This document shows positions 23,645 through 34,581 of a DNA stretch of 64,000 nt, piece after piece. The stretch comes from Tetragonia tetragonoides. Lineage: Eukaryota > Streptophyta > Magnoliopsida > Caryophyllales > Aizoaceae. Where the stretch lies: positions 23,344,501 to 23,408,500 of the forward strand of contig CM076140.1 of NCBI GenBank assembly GCA_038025085.1, read 5' to 3'. Numbering within the stretch: position 1 is the first letter of the stretch; each line of letters starts with the position of its first letter. The translations under genes and the position numbers were made by a program. Below the pieces are notes generated by a model. The model was given only the letters and a program-made list of their open reading frames with translations, was not told the DNA's origin and searched no databases.

Positions 23645-24858
23645 TTGATGACGAGGAAGAAGAAAGGTGAGAAGGCTCAGAGCATGCCTTTGCAAGAGTT
23701 TCTGAGTAGTGAGTTAGCTAAATCGATTAACTCGGAGGGTTCTATTGCTGATAGTGAGTGTCTTGAGGATGTGGGTAACATGAGTTCGCCGTCGAAAGGA
23801 ATTCCTGGGGTTGAAGATCCTTCCATATCGTCACCACGAGCTGCAAGGAGGTCGATTATGGTGCCAAAACCTTCTGACGGTGCACTTCTCTCGGAAATTG
23901 CTACTTCTGGGGTTGAGATTCCGGCGAGGGACACACCTGAGATAACACCACTTGCTGGGTTGAGGGTTTCGGCTGAGATGAGACTGGATACTGGGTCGAC
24001 TTTACCCCCAAATTCTGCTGGACATGTTAATGGAACTCCCGCGATAGAGGTAAACCTAAACAGTGAACCCTTAATTAATATGTCTGAGAATCGATTAGCT
24101 TCAGATGCTACAAAACTCAAATATATTCCTCATGTTTTCAAAGATGGAAAACTCGTGGCAAAACTGCTAAAATATGAAATCGAAAAAGAAGCAAAAAAAA
24201 AGATTATGCTGCAATTGGGTTTGTCCTAGGAGATGCTCCATTTTTTAATCAAATGGAAAGATTTGTAGCTTCTTTTTGGAAATTTGTTACCATGCCAAAA
24301 TGTTATTTGCATGAGTATGGGTATTTCATATTTAAATTTGCTACAATGGAAGATAAAATTGATGTTCTAAATAGAGGTCCGTATGCGTTTAATTCTAAAC
24401 CCTTCATCCTTGTGGACTGGTCTGCTGACTTCAAGTTGGATACCTCTTAAATTCGAAAGGTTCCCCTCTGGGTACAGTTTCCCAACTTGCCTTTAGATTG
24501 TTGGTCACTTGACTCACTAAGTAGGTTGGGCAGCTGTGTTGGGGTTCCACTATCTGTGGACAGATTTACAGCTGAGCAAGAGAGAATTTCTTATGCTCGA
24601 CTACTTATCAAGATGGATATTACTCTACCCTACAACGATGAGGTTTGGTTTGCAGCTAATGATGGCACTATGATTAAACAAGCCATCAAGTATGAGTGGA
24701 AACCTGCATTCTGCCAGAAGTGTAAGAAATTTGGCCACTTAGAAGCACATTGTGGTGTTCCTGTTAACAATAGTGGGAGCAATAATCAGGGACATTGGCA
24801 AGAAAAAGCTGGTAATAGAAGGAGAAGACGAATACCTGCTAAGCAAATGGGTCCCTAG
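23645..24858 (+). pseudogene. LINE ORF1 (Gag-like, DUF4283 plus zinc knuckle)
   Basis: The N-terminal 190 residues (MMTRKKKGEKAQSMPLQ...) are acidic and Ser-rich. An RNA-binding DUF4283-like domain follows, with GFVLGDAPFFNQMERFVAS and LNRGPYAFNSKPFILVDWS. The protein ends with a CCHC knuckle CQKCKKFGHLEAHC and a basic tail GNRRRRRIPAKQ. The copy is broken twice. A frameshift in the A-run near 24190-24202 moves the reading from the 23645 frame to the 24253 frame. A TAA at 24448-24450, after KLDTS, interrupts an otherwise open frame that resumes before VPLWVQFPNLPLDCW. The product would coat LINE RNA in the RNP. Confidence 0.8.
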
Positions 24859-25154
24859 AGCAGGGAATACAGGCCAAGCAGAGGCCTCTTCTTCAGGGAA
24901 AGCTGCACAGGCTGAAGCTATCGATAGCCATCACACACAGGAGGGAGTGATACAAGCCTCCTATCTGGATAAATCTTTTGATGAAGCAAGGTGGCAGAAG
25001 TGCAGACTATACCCTCAGTTGTTGTTAGCAACCCTTTTGATGTCCTGCAGTCTTCAGAAGCACAAGACACAATAGTTTCAGAGGAAACAGTGTTACAATT
25101 TGGAGTAAATCCTGAGGTAAGGGTTTCTCCTACTCACTCTCCCACAAAATCCCA

Positions 25155-28100
25155 ATGAAGTTCCTCTTTTGGAACATTAGAGGGATGAATAAACCCTCTA
25201 AATTGAAGGATGTGAGGAAATTTTTAGTGAAGAATAAAGTGTGTTTTGTGGCTTTGCTTGAAACTAAGGTTAAACTTAACAAAGCTGTTAGTGTTCATAG
25301 AAATGTAATGTCAGTCTGGCTTTATTTTTGCAATCATGATGAGGCTATCAATGGTAGAATTTGGATTACTTGGAATCCTGCTATGTTGAATATGCAGGTG
25401 GTAAAAATATATGATCAATATGTCCATATGAATGTTACTATGCTATCTGGGACATCCATTTATATCACAGCTGTGTATGCCAAAAGTGATGTTAGGCATA
25501 GAAAGACTTGTTGGAGAACTCTAGAGGGGATTGGAGGTAGTATTCATGAACCATGGCTGCTGATTGGTGGGGATTTCAATACTACTATGGCAAGAGAGTT
25601 CAAGTTGGTAATGTGTTTTCTGGAATAGATGAGCTACAATCCTTTTGTTATAATCTTGGCTTATCAGATTTGAAAGCTAAGAGTGGGGAATTCACTTGGT
25701 CAAACAAACAAGAGGTTGAAGACATAATCTACAGCAAAATTGATAGAATTCTGGGTAACTTTGAGTGGCTAGCAAATTTTGCCCATGTAGAAGCTGATTT
25801 CCTAGCACCTTTAATTTCAGACCATTCCCCAATCTTGATAACTTTCCACAAAGATAATCACCAGAGTAGGAAGTCATTCAGGTTTTTTTAATACTTGGAT
25901 AAATTTTGAGTCTTTCCTCCCTACTGTTGAAGCTAGCTGGAACTGTGAGGATACAGGTTCCATTATGTTCAGAGTTATGAAAAAGCACAAGAAGGTGAAT
26001 GAAGCCCTAAAAGATGTAGAGTTCTACCACTCTAACCTTGATCATACTATACAGACTGCTCAAGAGGATTTGTTAACAATTCAGAACAAGCTAGTTACTG
26101 ACTTGTTTAATGTTGATCTCATTCAGCAAGAGAAAGCGGCTGTGATTAAATGGAATAAATTGAGAGATTTTGAGGAGAATATACTGCAACAGAAAGAAAG
26201 GATCAGTTGGCTCAACACTGGAGATTCTAACTCCAAATATTTTCACGCTTGCTTAAAGAGCAGGAGAGGTGTAAATCATGTCTCTTTAATTTATATTACT
26301 CAGGGGGTTAAATTGACTGACATTGATAATATTAAGAGAGAATTTCAGAGTTTCTTTGCTAATCTAATGGGGTCAAGCACCCCTGAACTGCCTGCAATAC
26401 TTCCAGAGATTATGCAAAATGGGAATCAGCTTTCATTTGACCAACAAATCAGGCTCTGCAGTGAGGTTACAGAAAAAGCAATAAAGGCTACTCTATGTCA
26501 GATAGGAGAGGACAAGTCACCTGGAACTGATGGTTATACTGTGGCTTTTTACAAAGCTGCATGGCACATAGTAGGTAAGGATGTTGTAAAGGCTATTCAG
26601 AGTACTCTACACTGAGGTAACCTTCTAAGAGCTTTAAATTGCACATCTGTCACTTTGATTCCTAAGAAAACAAATCCTACCTATGTGAGTGACTTTAGAC
26701 CTATAGCTTGTTGTAATGTGATGTATAAGATCTTGTCTAAGACTCTTGCAAATAGATTATGCACTGTATTGAATGATATTGTTCACTTGGAACAATCTGC
26801 TTTTATTAATGGGAGATTTATAAGTGACAATATTATTCTAACTCATGAAATCTTGAAGCATTATGAGAGGAAAGAGATTTCTCCTAGATGTGTGGTGAAA
26901 GTTGATCTTAGGAAGGCTTATGACTCATTAGAATGGAGCTTTTTGGGGCAAATGTTAGTAGGACTTCAGTTTCCTATTAAATTTGTTAAATGGATAATGA
27001 TGTGCTTATCAACTGTGAGCTACTCTCTGATGCTTAATGGCAGTCCTATGGATCCCATTCCAGCCAAGAGAGGCTTGAGACAAGGAGATCCTCTCTCTCC
27101 TTATTTGTTTGTCTTTGCCATGGACTACCTCTCAAGGTGTCTGGCTGATTTCAAGAGTCATCATGGGTTTAGCTACCATCCTAGATGCAAAAAGTTTGAT
27201 CTGGTTCATTGCATCTTCGCAGATGACCTCCTTTTATTCTCAAGGGGAGATTTTACATCTTTAAAGGTCCTGTTTGAGAAATTTCAGATATTTTCAGCTT
27301 GCTCAGGGGTGAAAGCAAATGAAGCTAAGTCAGACATCTACTTTGGGGGTGTTGAAGCTTCTACTCAAGCTCAAATCACAGAGGTTCTGGGAATGAATAC
27401 AGGAGTTTTGCCATTCAGATACCTTGGAGTGCAACTCACTTCCAAGAAGCTTCACTCTGGACACTATGACCCTCTGGTTCATAAGATTACAGATAGAATT
27501 AAGGCATGGACTACAAGGTTTCTCTCATATGCAGGCGCCTTGTTCTCATCAGGGCTATGTTATTTTCATTTCAGAATTTTTGGGCACAATTCTTCACTAT
27601 CCTAGTTGCTGTTATCCACAAAATTGAATAGCTCTGCAGGAGATTCCTCTGGACAGGATCATCTGAAGTCAGTAACAGGGCACATGTTGCATGGGATGAC
27701 TTGTGTGTGCCAGCAGTCAAGGGTGGTTTGGTATATTCAATTTTACATTATGGAACAAGGCTTCTCTTGGGAAACTTCTGTGGGATATCCAACACAATAA
27801 AGAGAAGCTTTGGGTGAGGTGGATTAATGCCTATTATGTAAAAAACCAAAATTTTTGGTTGATGAACAAGCCTATGCTGGCAGCCTGGATTATACAGAAG
27901 ATTTTTGATCTCAGACCTCTACTGCAACATGCTGTGTGCAATCCAGGTATCAAGGGTTATAGAGTTGGTGAAATGTACAAGAATTTGCTCCCTGCAGGTC
28001 AGAAGAAACCCTGGAATAACCTGGTTTGGTGGTCATTATCCTTTCCTAAATGGAAATTCATCTTATGGCTACTGACGCAAGGCATACTCCCTATTTGGAA

Positions 28101-28407
28101 AAATCTGCACAAAATTGGCCTACAAGGCCCTAGCTGTTGTGTGTTTTGCAAAAAAGGCGAGGAGACATTTGAACATATTTTCTTCTCATGTGAGTTCTCC
28201 ATGAAGATATGGAATATGTGCTTTCTTTGGATGAAGGTCCCTGTTATTCAGTGGGATTGGGACAATCTTGTGCAACAGATTTGTCATACTTATAAGGGTA
28301 AATCCCTTAAAAGCAAAGTGTTCTATGCAGGTTTTGCTGCTGTCATATACTACCTTTGGAGGGAAAGGAATCGAAGAATCTTCCAGCTACAGCTGCCAGT
28401 ATCATGA
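25155..28407 (+). pseudogene. LINE ORF2 (endonuclease, reverse transcriptase, zf-RVT)
   Basis: The start MKFLFWNIRGMN is the usual beginning of the AP-type endonuclease. GGDFNT near 25570 and SDHSPILITF near 25825 carry catalytic residues. Reverse transcriptase follows with SPGTDGYTVAFYK, KVDLRKAYD, RGLRQGDPLSP and the active-site FADDLLLF (about 27218). The C terminus has a zinc-binding RT module, CCVFCKKGEETFEHIFFSC (about 28135-28193). Damage is extensive: a frameshift near 25590-25603, another in the T-run at 25881-25888, a TGA at 26613-26615, and further shifts around 27530-27700. The protein would nick the target and copy LINE RNA in place; this copy cannot make it. Confidence 0.85.
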
Positions 28408-28764
28408 GAGAGATCATAAACAGTTTGCATGTCAGAGCTTCTGCAGCAAGTGATAAAAAGATGCAAGACTATGTCAATATTCATTTGAATTATTATGTGT
28501 AATTTGAGTTTTGTTATTTTGGTTGGTTTGTTTTGGTGGGCTGTTAACTTTTTGTATTTAGGATTGTAGACATTATTTTGGTCTCTGGATAGTAACACAA
28601 GCCTTCATAGAAGGGAGCCTGTTGCTAGCCTAGGGGGGACATTCTACAATCAGTAGGAGTTTTACTTGTTGTCGTTGTTCTGTAAGTCTGGTGGCTACTG
28701 ATCTGTATTGACACAGCTTTTGGAAGTAATAAACATCATCTTACTTTCCAAAAAAAAAAAAAAA

Positions 28765-29183
28765 GGTTGAATCCTTTCAACATTTTTCTTGCCCCTGGCA
28801 AGCTGGTGCTCATCGACAAAATGACGTCCAACTTTGGTTGATGTAGGCTATGGAGATCGATCTAAGATGGTCGAAGACGATGACAGTTTTTTGGGAGATT
28901 GAATGCAGAATGCAAGACTTTCCTGAGGGGCAAAATGGTCCATGAGTTTTTATTTATTCATTTTTTGAAAATCTTTTTATTTTGAAAAATAAAGGAAAAT
29001 GGACTTTCCCGAAAAATCCATGATTTATTTGAAAATAAAATCTTTTTGGTATTTTCCTCCAAGTCAAAAAGAGATAAATAAATAACCAATTCCCGACATT
29101 CTCAAAAGCTTTCCACTCGTTTTTTTTGCTTTTTCTTTCTTTTTTTTTTCTTTTTTCTTTTTTTTGCTTTTCTTTTTTTCTTT

Positions 29184-29217
<34 letters not shown>

Positions 29218-29274
29218 ATTTCTCGCTCTTTGTTTTTTGATAAATTGGTTGGACCGCACCCGAAGGCTGGCTAC
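28765..29274. other. Continuation of the old Tat-like internal region
   Basis: This is non-coding sequence between the LINE and the outer element. It holds a long pyrimidine tract (29119-29214, nearly all T with C and G interruptions) and ends in GAAGGCTGGCTAC. That end joins to GTATCTACAATG at 63612 to rebuild the recurrent CCTACGTAT motif. Long Lys-rich or Phe-rich frames here are translations of the tract. Confidence 0.55.
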
Positions 29275-30328
29275 TGTAGGCTACCAGAGTTTTCTCCCCT
29301 TTTCCTTCGCCTCTTATTTGAGTTTCCGGGCAGCCTGGGAGAGAGCGATTGTCCGGATTTTCGTGAATCTTTGAGTGTGAATGCACATGAAGATTTTCCT
29401 TTTACACTAAGGACATGATTAAGATTGTCGGAAGTCGCCAGCAAATTTAAGGTAATTTGGAAACCTTGGAATCAAGTCGATAGTCTAGAAAGACGTCAAC
29501 TCAAGTCCTGTGCACCCCAATCCCTATTGGGGAAATTGACTTCATAAATGAGTTCGGGGGCGTGAGTACGAGCTAGGAAGGTGTTAGGCACCCAACTCGC
29601 CTGTTGGCAACAACGACCTTTACTAATCGATTCAATATAATTATTAATGCTACGGTTCCAAACGGGGTTCAATTTGTCCAAATTCCTAGTTTTAACTAAT
29701 GGGTTGAACAATCATCATTATTGTGACCACTTTTAACAATTTATCAAATTACATGCCTTTATTGCTAAAAAACGATAAATATGCTAAAACCTGCGAGTTA
29801 GAAGACAAACAAATAATTCACCCACCAATCCACAAACAAAGCAAGTTTAATCATAAGAAGCAATAAATAGCAAATCTTATACATTCATTCATCCACAATT
29901 AGGCTTAATACAAGCCCTTTTGCTCAGAAACGCGCCATGCATGTACATATCACATAAAGCAAATTCGTTAGTAATAACAAACAATATAAAATTTATTGAA
30001 AACCCTCAGGTTGGATTACCTGGATGCTCACAATGAACTTATTTCATTATATTGCTTGAATTCATGCTCTTGATGAAGTGTGAAGGTTTATTTTGTGGTG
30101 CTAGGGCTAACCTAAAGAAGGAGTAGAATCAGAATTTCTGGTTTAATGTGTGTGTGAGAGAGAATCAACTTTGGGGACCAACCTTTTCTCTCTAACTGCC
30201 ATCCAAAAGACCAACCTTTGAGAGAGAATGTCCAACCTCTTCAACTGAACCCTAAGTTTTGTTTATATAGAAGAGGGGGAGCTGCCAGGGTTTGGCACGT
30301 AAATCGAATGGGCCTCGAATTTGCCGTC

Positions 30329-31651
30329 TGTAGACGCCAAAAAAGCGCCTTCAGATTTCTCCGCAAAAGCCCGATGATGAAATGAGTAATTTATAAACTT
30401 GAACACCATTTTTGCTTTAACAGTTAAGATAAGGTCTCAGGTTTTCCTCCAAACACTCCTTTATTCTGACCCCATTCAAAAGCCCCGTTCAAGAGCCTTC
30501 CAACGACGCCTCTCATGCCCCTTTCCGACTCCCGGTCGCCAAGTTGCGATTCAGGGGTAGAACCGTCTTTTACTGCCCAAGGGTAAAATGGACTTTTCAT
30601 ATTTTTCGGAATACTAAAATTCCTCCGGAAAATAAATATAGACTTGATGTCGTCATTATGACGACATCCAGCTGGCAGCTGACAGCCGTCGGCGGCGTTG
30701 GGATAAAACCCAAAGCCGCTAGCGGCCCTGACTAAAATTCCAGGGCCGCTAGCGGCGCAGACGTGGCTTCTGGCCCGACTCATTTTTCAAGCCCAATTTG
30801 ATTTTCGGCTCCTTTTCAGCCGTCCAACCCTACTCCTCCACGCCTATAAATACAACCCTCCTCCCTCAGTTCAAAACACACAGTCTACAGTTGACAACCT
30901 CTATTCTCAGTAGTATTGACTCTGAGCTTCCCCCTCTTTCTTCCAAACTTGAGATCTTGTCTATACTATTTTTTGTCAAATATAGCCTACAATTCAGGTA
31001 CTAACTCTTGAGGACTCAAATTAATTTGCTTGCCTAATTGTTCATTTTTCTAGTAGTCATAATGTAGATATAATGCTAGAATAACGTCTTTTATTGCTTC
31101 CTAAATATTGTCCTTCCAAGCATGTCTAGCCGTTGTAATGCTCAATTTTTCAATCGATTGCATGTCTAAACAAGGGTTAAAATAAATGTTGTGATGCTTG
31201 TGATAAACTAATTAATAGCCTAAGTCTAGGTTGTTAATTCGGTTTTGCATGGGAATTATGTCTTTAAATTATTAAGCAAACTTGAGTTAGTAGAGGCCGT
31301 CATAATACAGGCGAGTTGGGTGCCTAACACCTTCCCACCTCGTACTTCGCCCCCGAACCTATTATTCTTGGGTACTCATATGTTCTATATGAGCGGGAGC
31401 CTTTCTAAAAACATGATCAGTTCACTTATCGCGCTATTGGGTTGTCCCTTCGGTTTGTCCCTTCGATCAAACGCCAATAGCAGATTTATGACCTCTTTCA
31501 TGGTTTTTATTCAATTCAAGTCCTTACAAAATCTTTTCTAACTCGATGGTCCCTTGAACTTACCTAAACCCCCAACTTACAAGCTTTCTATAAGGACATA
31601 CTCCGTGGAAACCAATAACATTGGATTGGACGAAAATCCCGAGTCCTTACA
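30329..31651 (+). mobile_element. Solo LTR of a different LTR family, nested in LTR A
   Basis: The segment starts TGTAGACGCC, ends TCCTTACA and is flanked by exact CCGTC duplications (30324-30328 and 31652-31656). Removing it restores LTR A (TTTGCCGTC|CGCGAG). It holds a TATAAATA box at 30845-30852 on the plus strand and no coding region, as expected of a solo LTR left by recombination between the two LTRs of an element. A perfect 16-bp inverted repeat lies upstream of the TATA (30715-30756). It shares GTTGGGTGCCTAACACCTTCC with the Tat LTRs in the opposite orientation, so it may be a distant relative. Confidence 0.8.
30715..30756. promoter_or_regulatory. Perfect 16-bp inverted repeat upstream of the solo-LTR TATA
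   Basis: Arms GCCGCTAGCGGCCCTG (30715-30730) and its exact complement (30741-30756) flank a 10-nt loop, about 90 bp upstream of TATAAATA. Each arm contains the self-complementary CCGCTAGCGG, the same half-site found in the Tat promoter arrays. Confidence 0.8.
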
Positions 31652-32192
31652 CCGTCCGCGAGAAAAAGTCCAGGCGGCCATACAACTAGGCCGAGCGGCT
31701 GAGCTCGCAGGACAAGCGGTGAAGCCTCTTGGCAAGCGGCTTAGCCGCAAGGCAAGCTGTCAAGCCGCTTGGCCTGGCGGCACAGCCGCTTGTCCTAGCG
31801 GCCACCGCTTGAACCCAAGCGTGGCCTCTTGGACCTGGAGCGGCGTGCCTGTATAGGCGCCTGACATGCCTTTCACGTGGGGGAGGCTTTTCCTAGGGGG
31901 TCCACGCGGGATTGACTGAGTTTCCTTGTTTGACCAAGGGTTGATTCATGGGTTTGCGTTCCCTTTCGGGCCCTTAGGTTTAAAGAGGCCTATCTCTCAG
32001 TTTTGGACTCCAATTGAATTGAGTCCAACTGGTTTTGATCACCTATACAAAAGGCTTCCACTGGTTAATTCAAATGAACTGGGCTAATCATCAGAGCAAT
32101 TATTCTCACAACCCAAGTTCGAGCAAAATCACATCCTTTCATCATCGGCTTTTTATGGGGACTTATTATAGATACAAATTTTGGTGTCTACA

Positions 32193-32208
32193 GAAGCCCC
32201 TACTTTGG
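32193..32208 (-). other. Polypurine tract of the outer element
   Basis: Minus strand CCAAAGTAGGGGCTTC lies directly against the 3' LTR start TGTAGACACC. It is purine-rich and placed where plus-strand priming occurs. Confidence 0.6.
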
Positions 32209-32339
32209 CCGAGCTCGAATAGAGCGAAGGTCAAAGTATTCCTGTGACAAAACCTGCAATAAAACAGGCAAACTGAGTGAGGTGACAATCAGTTAGAGAT
32301 AAACAATTATTTTTAGAATAAAGTAAGAATTTTCCCGGT

Positions 32340-32517
32340 CTATTTGACCGAGAGTTTGACCCTATGCTGTAGGTCACACAATAAATTTTCTTCGATTATC
32401 AGTCGAACGGAGAGACCCTATGCTGTAGGCCACACAATAAAAATATTTCATTAGAAATAAGATAGGTAATAATTGATAAGAAATCCTTCGATTTATAGTC
32501 GAAGGGAGAGACCCTAT
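32340..32517. repeat. 54-56 bp tandem repeats of the outer element, left part
   Basis: Units of the form CCCTATGCTGTAGGT-ACACAATAA followed by CCTTCGATTATCAGTCGAAGG are arrayed here. Each contains a small hairpin (CCTTCGA/TCGAAGG). The array is cut in mid-unit by the inner element and continues at 50191. Confidence 0.8.
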
Positions 32518-34081
32518 TGTAGGCTGCCGTATTTTTCTCCCCTCTTTCCGCGAGTCTTCCCTCGACCCTCTTTCGGGGCTAGGGTTTCTGGACATCCTGG
32601 GAGAGCGCAATGTTGTTTGAATTTCGTGAATCTTTTAGTGTGAATGCACGTAGAGATTTGTGTACCAAGGACATGATTAAGATTGTCGGAAGTCGCCACC
32701 AAATTTTAAGGTAATTTGAAAACCTTGGAGGTCAAGTCGATAGTCTAGAAATACGTCAACTCAACTCCTGTGCACCCCAATCCCTACTGGGAAAATTGAC
32801 TTCATAAATGAGTTCGGGGGTGTAGGTACGAGGTAGGAAGGTGGCCTTTACTAGTCGATTCAATATAATTATTAATGCTACGGTTCCAAACAAGATTCAA
32901 TTTGTCCAAATTCCTAGTTTTAACTAATGGGTTGAACAAAAATTATTATCGTGACCACTTTTAACAATTTATCAAATTACATGCTTTTATTGCTAAAAAA
33001 CGATAAATATGCTAAAACCTGCAAGTTAGAGGACAAACACATAATTTATCCACCAATCCACAAACAAAGCATGATTCATTCATAAGAAAAGCAATAAATA
33101 ACAAAATAAAAACATTCATTCATCCATTAATTAGGCTTCATACAAGCCCTTTTGCTCAAAACGCGCCATGCATGTACATATCACATAAACCAAAATTCTT
33201 AGTAATAACAAGCAATATAAATATTATTGAAAACCCTCAGGTTGGATTACCTGGATGCTCACAATGAACTTATTGGGTTATATTGCTTGAATTCATGCTC
33301 TTGATGAAGTGTGAAGGCTTATTTTGTGGTGCTAGGGCTAACCCTAAAGAAGGTGTAGAATCAGAATTTCTGGTTTAATATGAGAGAGAGAGAGAATGTC
33401 CAACCTTTAGACCAACCTCTAAAATTCCCAACCCTTCAGAGAGAATGTCCAACCTCTTCAACTGAACCATAAGGTTTGTTCATATAGAAGAGGGGGAGCT
33501 GCCAGGGTTTGGCACGGAAATCGAATGGGCCTCGAATTTGCCGTCCGCGAGAAAAGGTCCAGGCGGCCATACAGCTAGGCCGAGCGACCAAACCGGCAGG
33601 ACAAGCGGGCAATCCGCTTGGCAAGCGGCTTAACCGCAAGGCAAGCGGTCAAGCTGCTTGGCCTAGCGGCACAGCCGCTTGTCCTAGCGGCCACCGCTTG
33701 AACCCAAGCGTGGCCGCTTGGACCTGGAGCGGCGTGCCTGTATAGGCGCCTGACATGTCTTTCATGCGGGGGAGGCTTTTTCGAGAGGGTCCACGCGGGA
33801 TGGACTATGTTCCCTGGTTTGACCAAGGGTTGACTCATGGGTTTGGGTTCCCTTTCGGTCCTTTAGGTTCAAAGAGGTTTATCTCTCAGTTTTGGACTCC
33901 AATTGAATTGAGTCCAACTGGTTTGGATCACTTGTACAAAAGGCTTCCACTCGTTAATTCAAATGAACTAGGCTAATCATCAGAGCAATTATTCTCGCAA
34001 CCCAAGTTCGAGCAAAATCCAATCCATTCATCATCGGGTTTTTATGGGGACTTATTATAGACACAATTTTTGGTGACTACA
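32518..34081 (-). repeat. LTR B, 3' LTR of the inner element
   Basis: It starts TGTAGGCTGCCG and ends GGTGACTACA in plus coordinates (1564 bp). It lacks about 35 bp (GTTAGGCA...GACAACAACG) present in LTRs A, C and D after GGAAGGTG near 32840. Its TATA reads TATATGAA (minus, near 33480-33487), weaker than the other copies. The U3 array spans 33551-33750. Confidence 0.85.
33551..33750 (-). promoter_or_regulatory. U3 palindrome array of LTR B
   Basis: Tandem units of about 20-22 bp carry AGCGG...CCGCT half-sites. The array is bounded by CCAGGCGGCC on one side and CCTGTATAGGCGCC on the other. It lies upstream of the LTR TATA in the minus direction. Equivalent arrays are at 31666-31860 (A), 49705-49860 (C) and 63120-63275 (D). 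Confidence 0.75.
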
Positions 34082-34320
34082 CCTTTGCTGTCAAGCCGCC
34101 ACGTCAAGCGGTTGAACCGCTACGTGGAGCGGCTAAACCGCTAGCTGGAGCGGCCATGCCGCTTGGTGGAGCGGCTATCCCGCGTGGACAAACGGTCAAG
34201 CCGTTGGGTGTAGTGGCCATGCCGCGTGGCTTGCGGTCTGACCGCCAGCTGGGCTGTCTAACCGTCCACGTGGGCAATTTGACCGGCTATTTAGGTCTTC
34301 CACGGATTGTGCATAAAAAG
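34082..34320 (+). promoter_or_regulatory. Promoter region of inner PMD-a: palindrome array and TATA
   Basis: About nine 22-bp units (AGCGGTTGAACCGCTACGTGG, AGCGGCTAAACCGCTAGCTGG and variants) run from 34100 to 34290. A TATA-like ATAAAAAG (34313-34320) and a pyrimidine-rich leader follow. The start codon is at 34582. The outer copy has the same layout (50705-50925). Confidence 0.65.
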
Positions 34321-34581
34321 GAAGAGGGTAGGCCGAAATGGGTCATCTTCCCCATTTCGTGCCTTCTCTCATCTCTCTCCTCCAGTTTTGCTCAAATTTT
34401 CAACCTCCATCAAAGCCCCTAGCTCCAAATCTTGAGGTTTTCTTGCTCAAATTCTTAGTAGAACTTGATTTTGTTTGTTGTTTTTGTGTTTTTGGGTGTC
34501 AAAACTCAAAATTGTGTGAATTTGTGAGTTTTGTGAGTTTCACTCAAATTTCAAAAAAAACTTCATTTTTGCTCTTCATCC

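Larger units (their letters stand above)
23552..28762 (+). mobile_element. L1-type LINE retrotransposon, near full length
   Basis: Two ORFs in plant L1 order are followed by a 3' UTR and an A-tail (28750-28764). A 16-bp target duplication AAGGTTGAATCCTTTC flanks it exactly (23536-23551 and 28763-28778; the first two A's are shared with the tail). The 5' end starts immediately after the duplication and is pyrimidine-rich, so the copy appears full length. Both ORFs are broken by frameshifts and stop codons. It inserted into the internal region of the old Tat-like element. Confidence 0.9.
29275..32192 (-). repeat. LTR A, 3' LTR of the outer element
   Basis: In plus coordinates it starts TGTAGGCTACCAG and ends TTGGTGTCTACA. 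About 1590 bp remain after removing the solo LTR at 30329-31651 and its duplication. A TATATAAA box (minus) lies at 30262-30269. The AGCGG/CCGCT array of the U3 is at 31672-31850. A motif GTTGGGTGCCTAACACCTTCC occurs on the minus strand around 29572-29598. Confidence 0.85.

Noticed and set aside
23677..24120. 147-residue minus-strand frame over LINE ORF1
   Set aside because: Antisense shadow of the ORF1 N-terminal region.
28954..29418. Lys-rich (minus) and Phe-rich (plus) frames
   Set aside because: Both translate the pyrimidine tract at 29119-29214.
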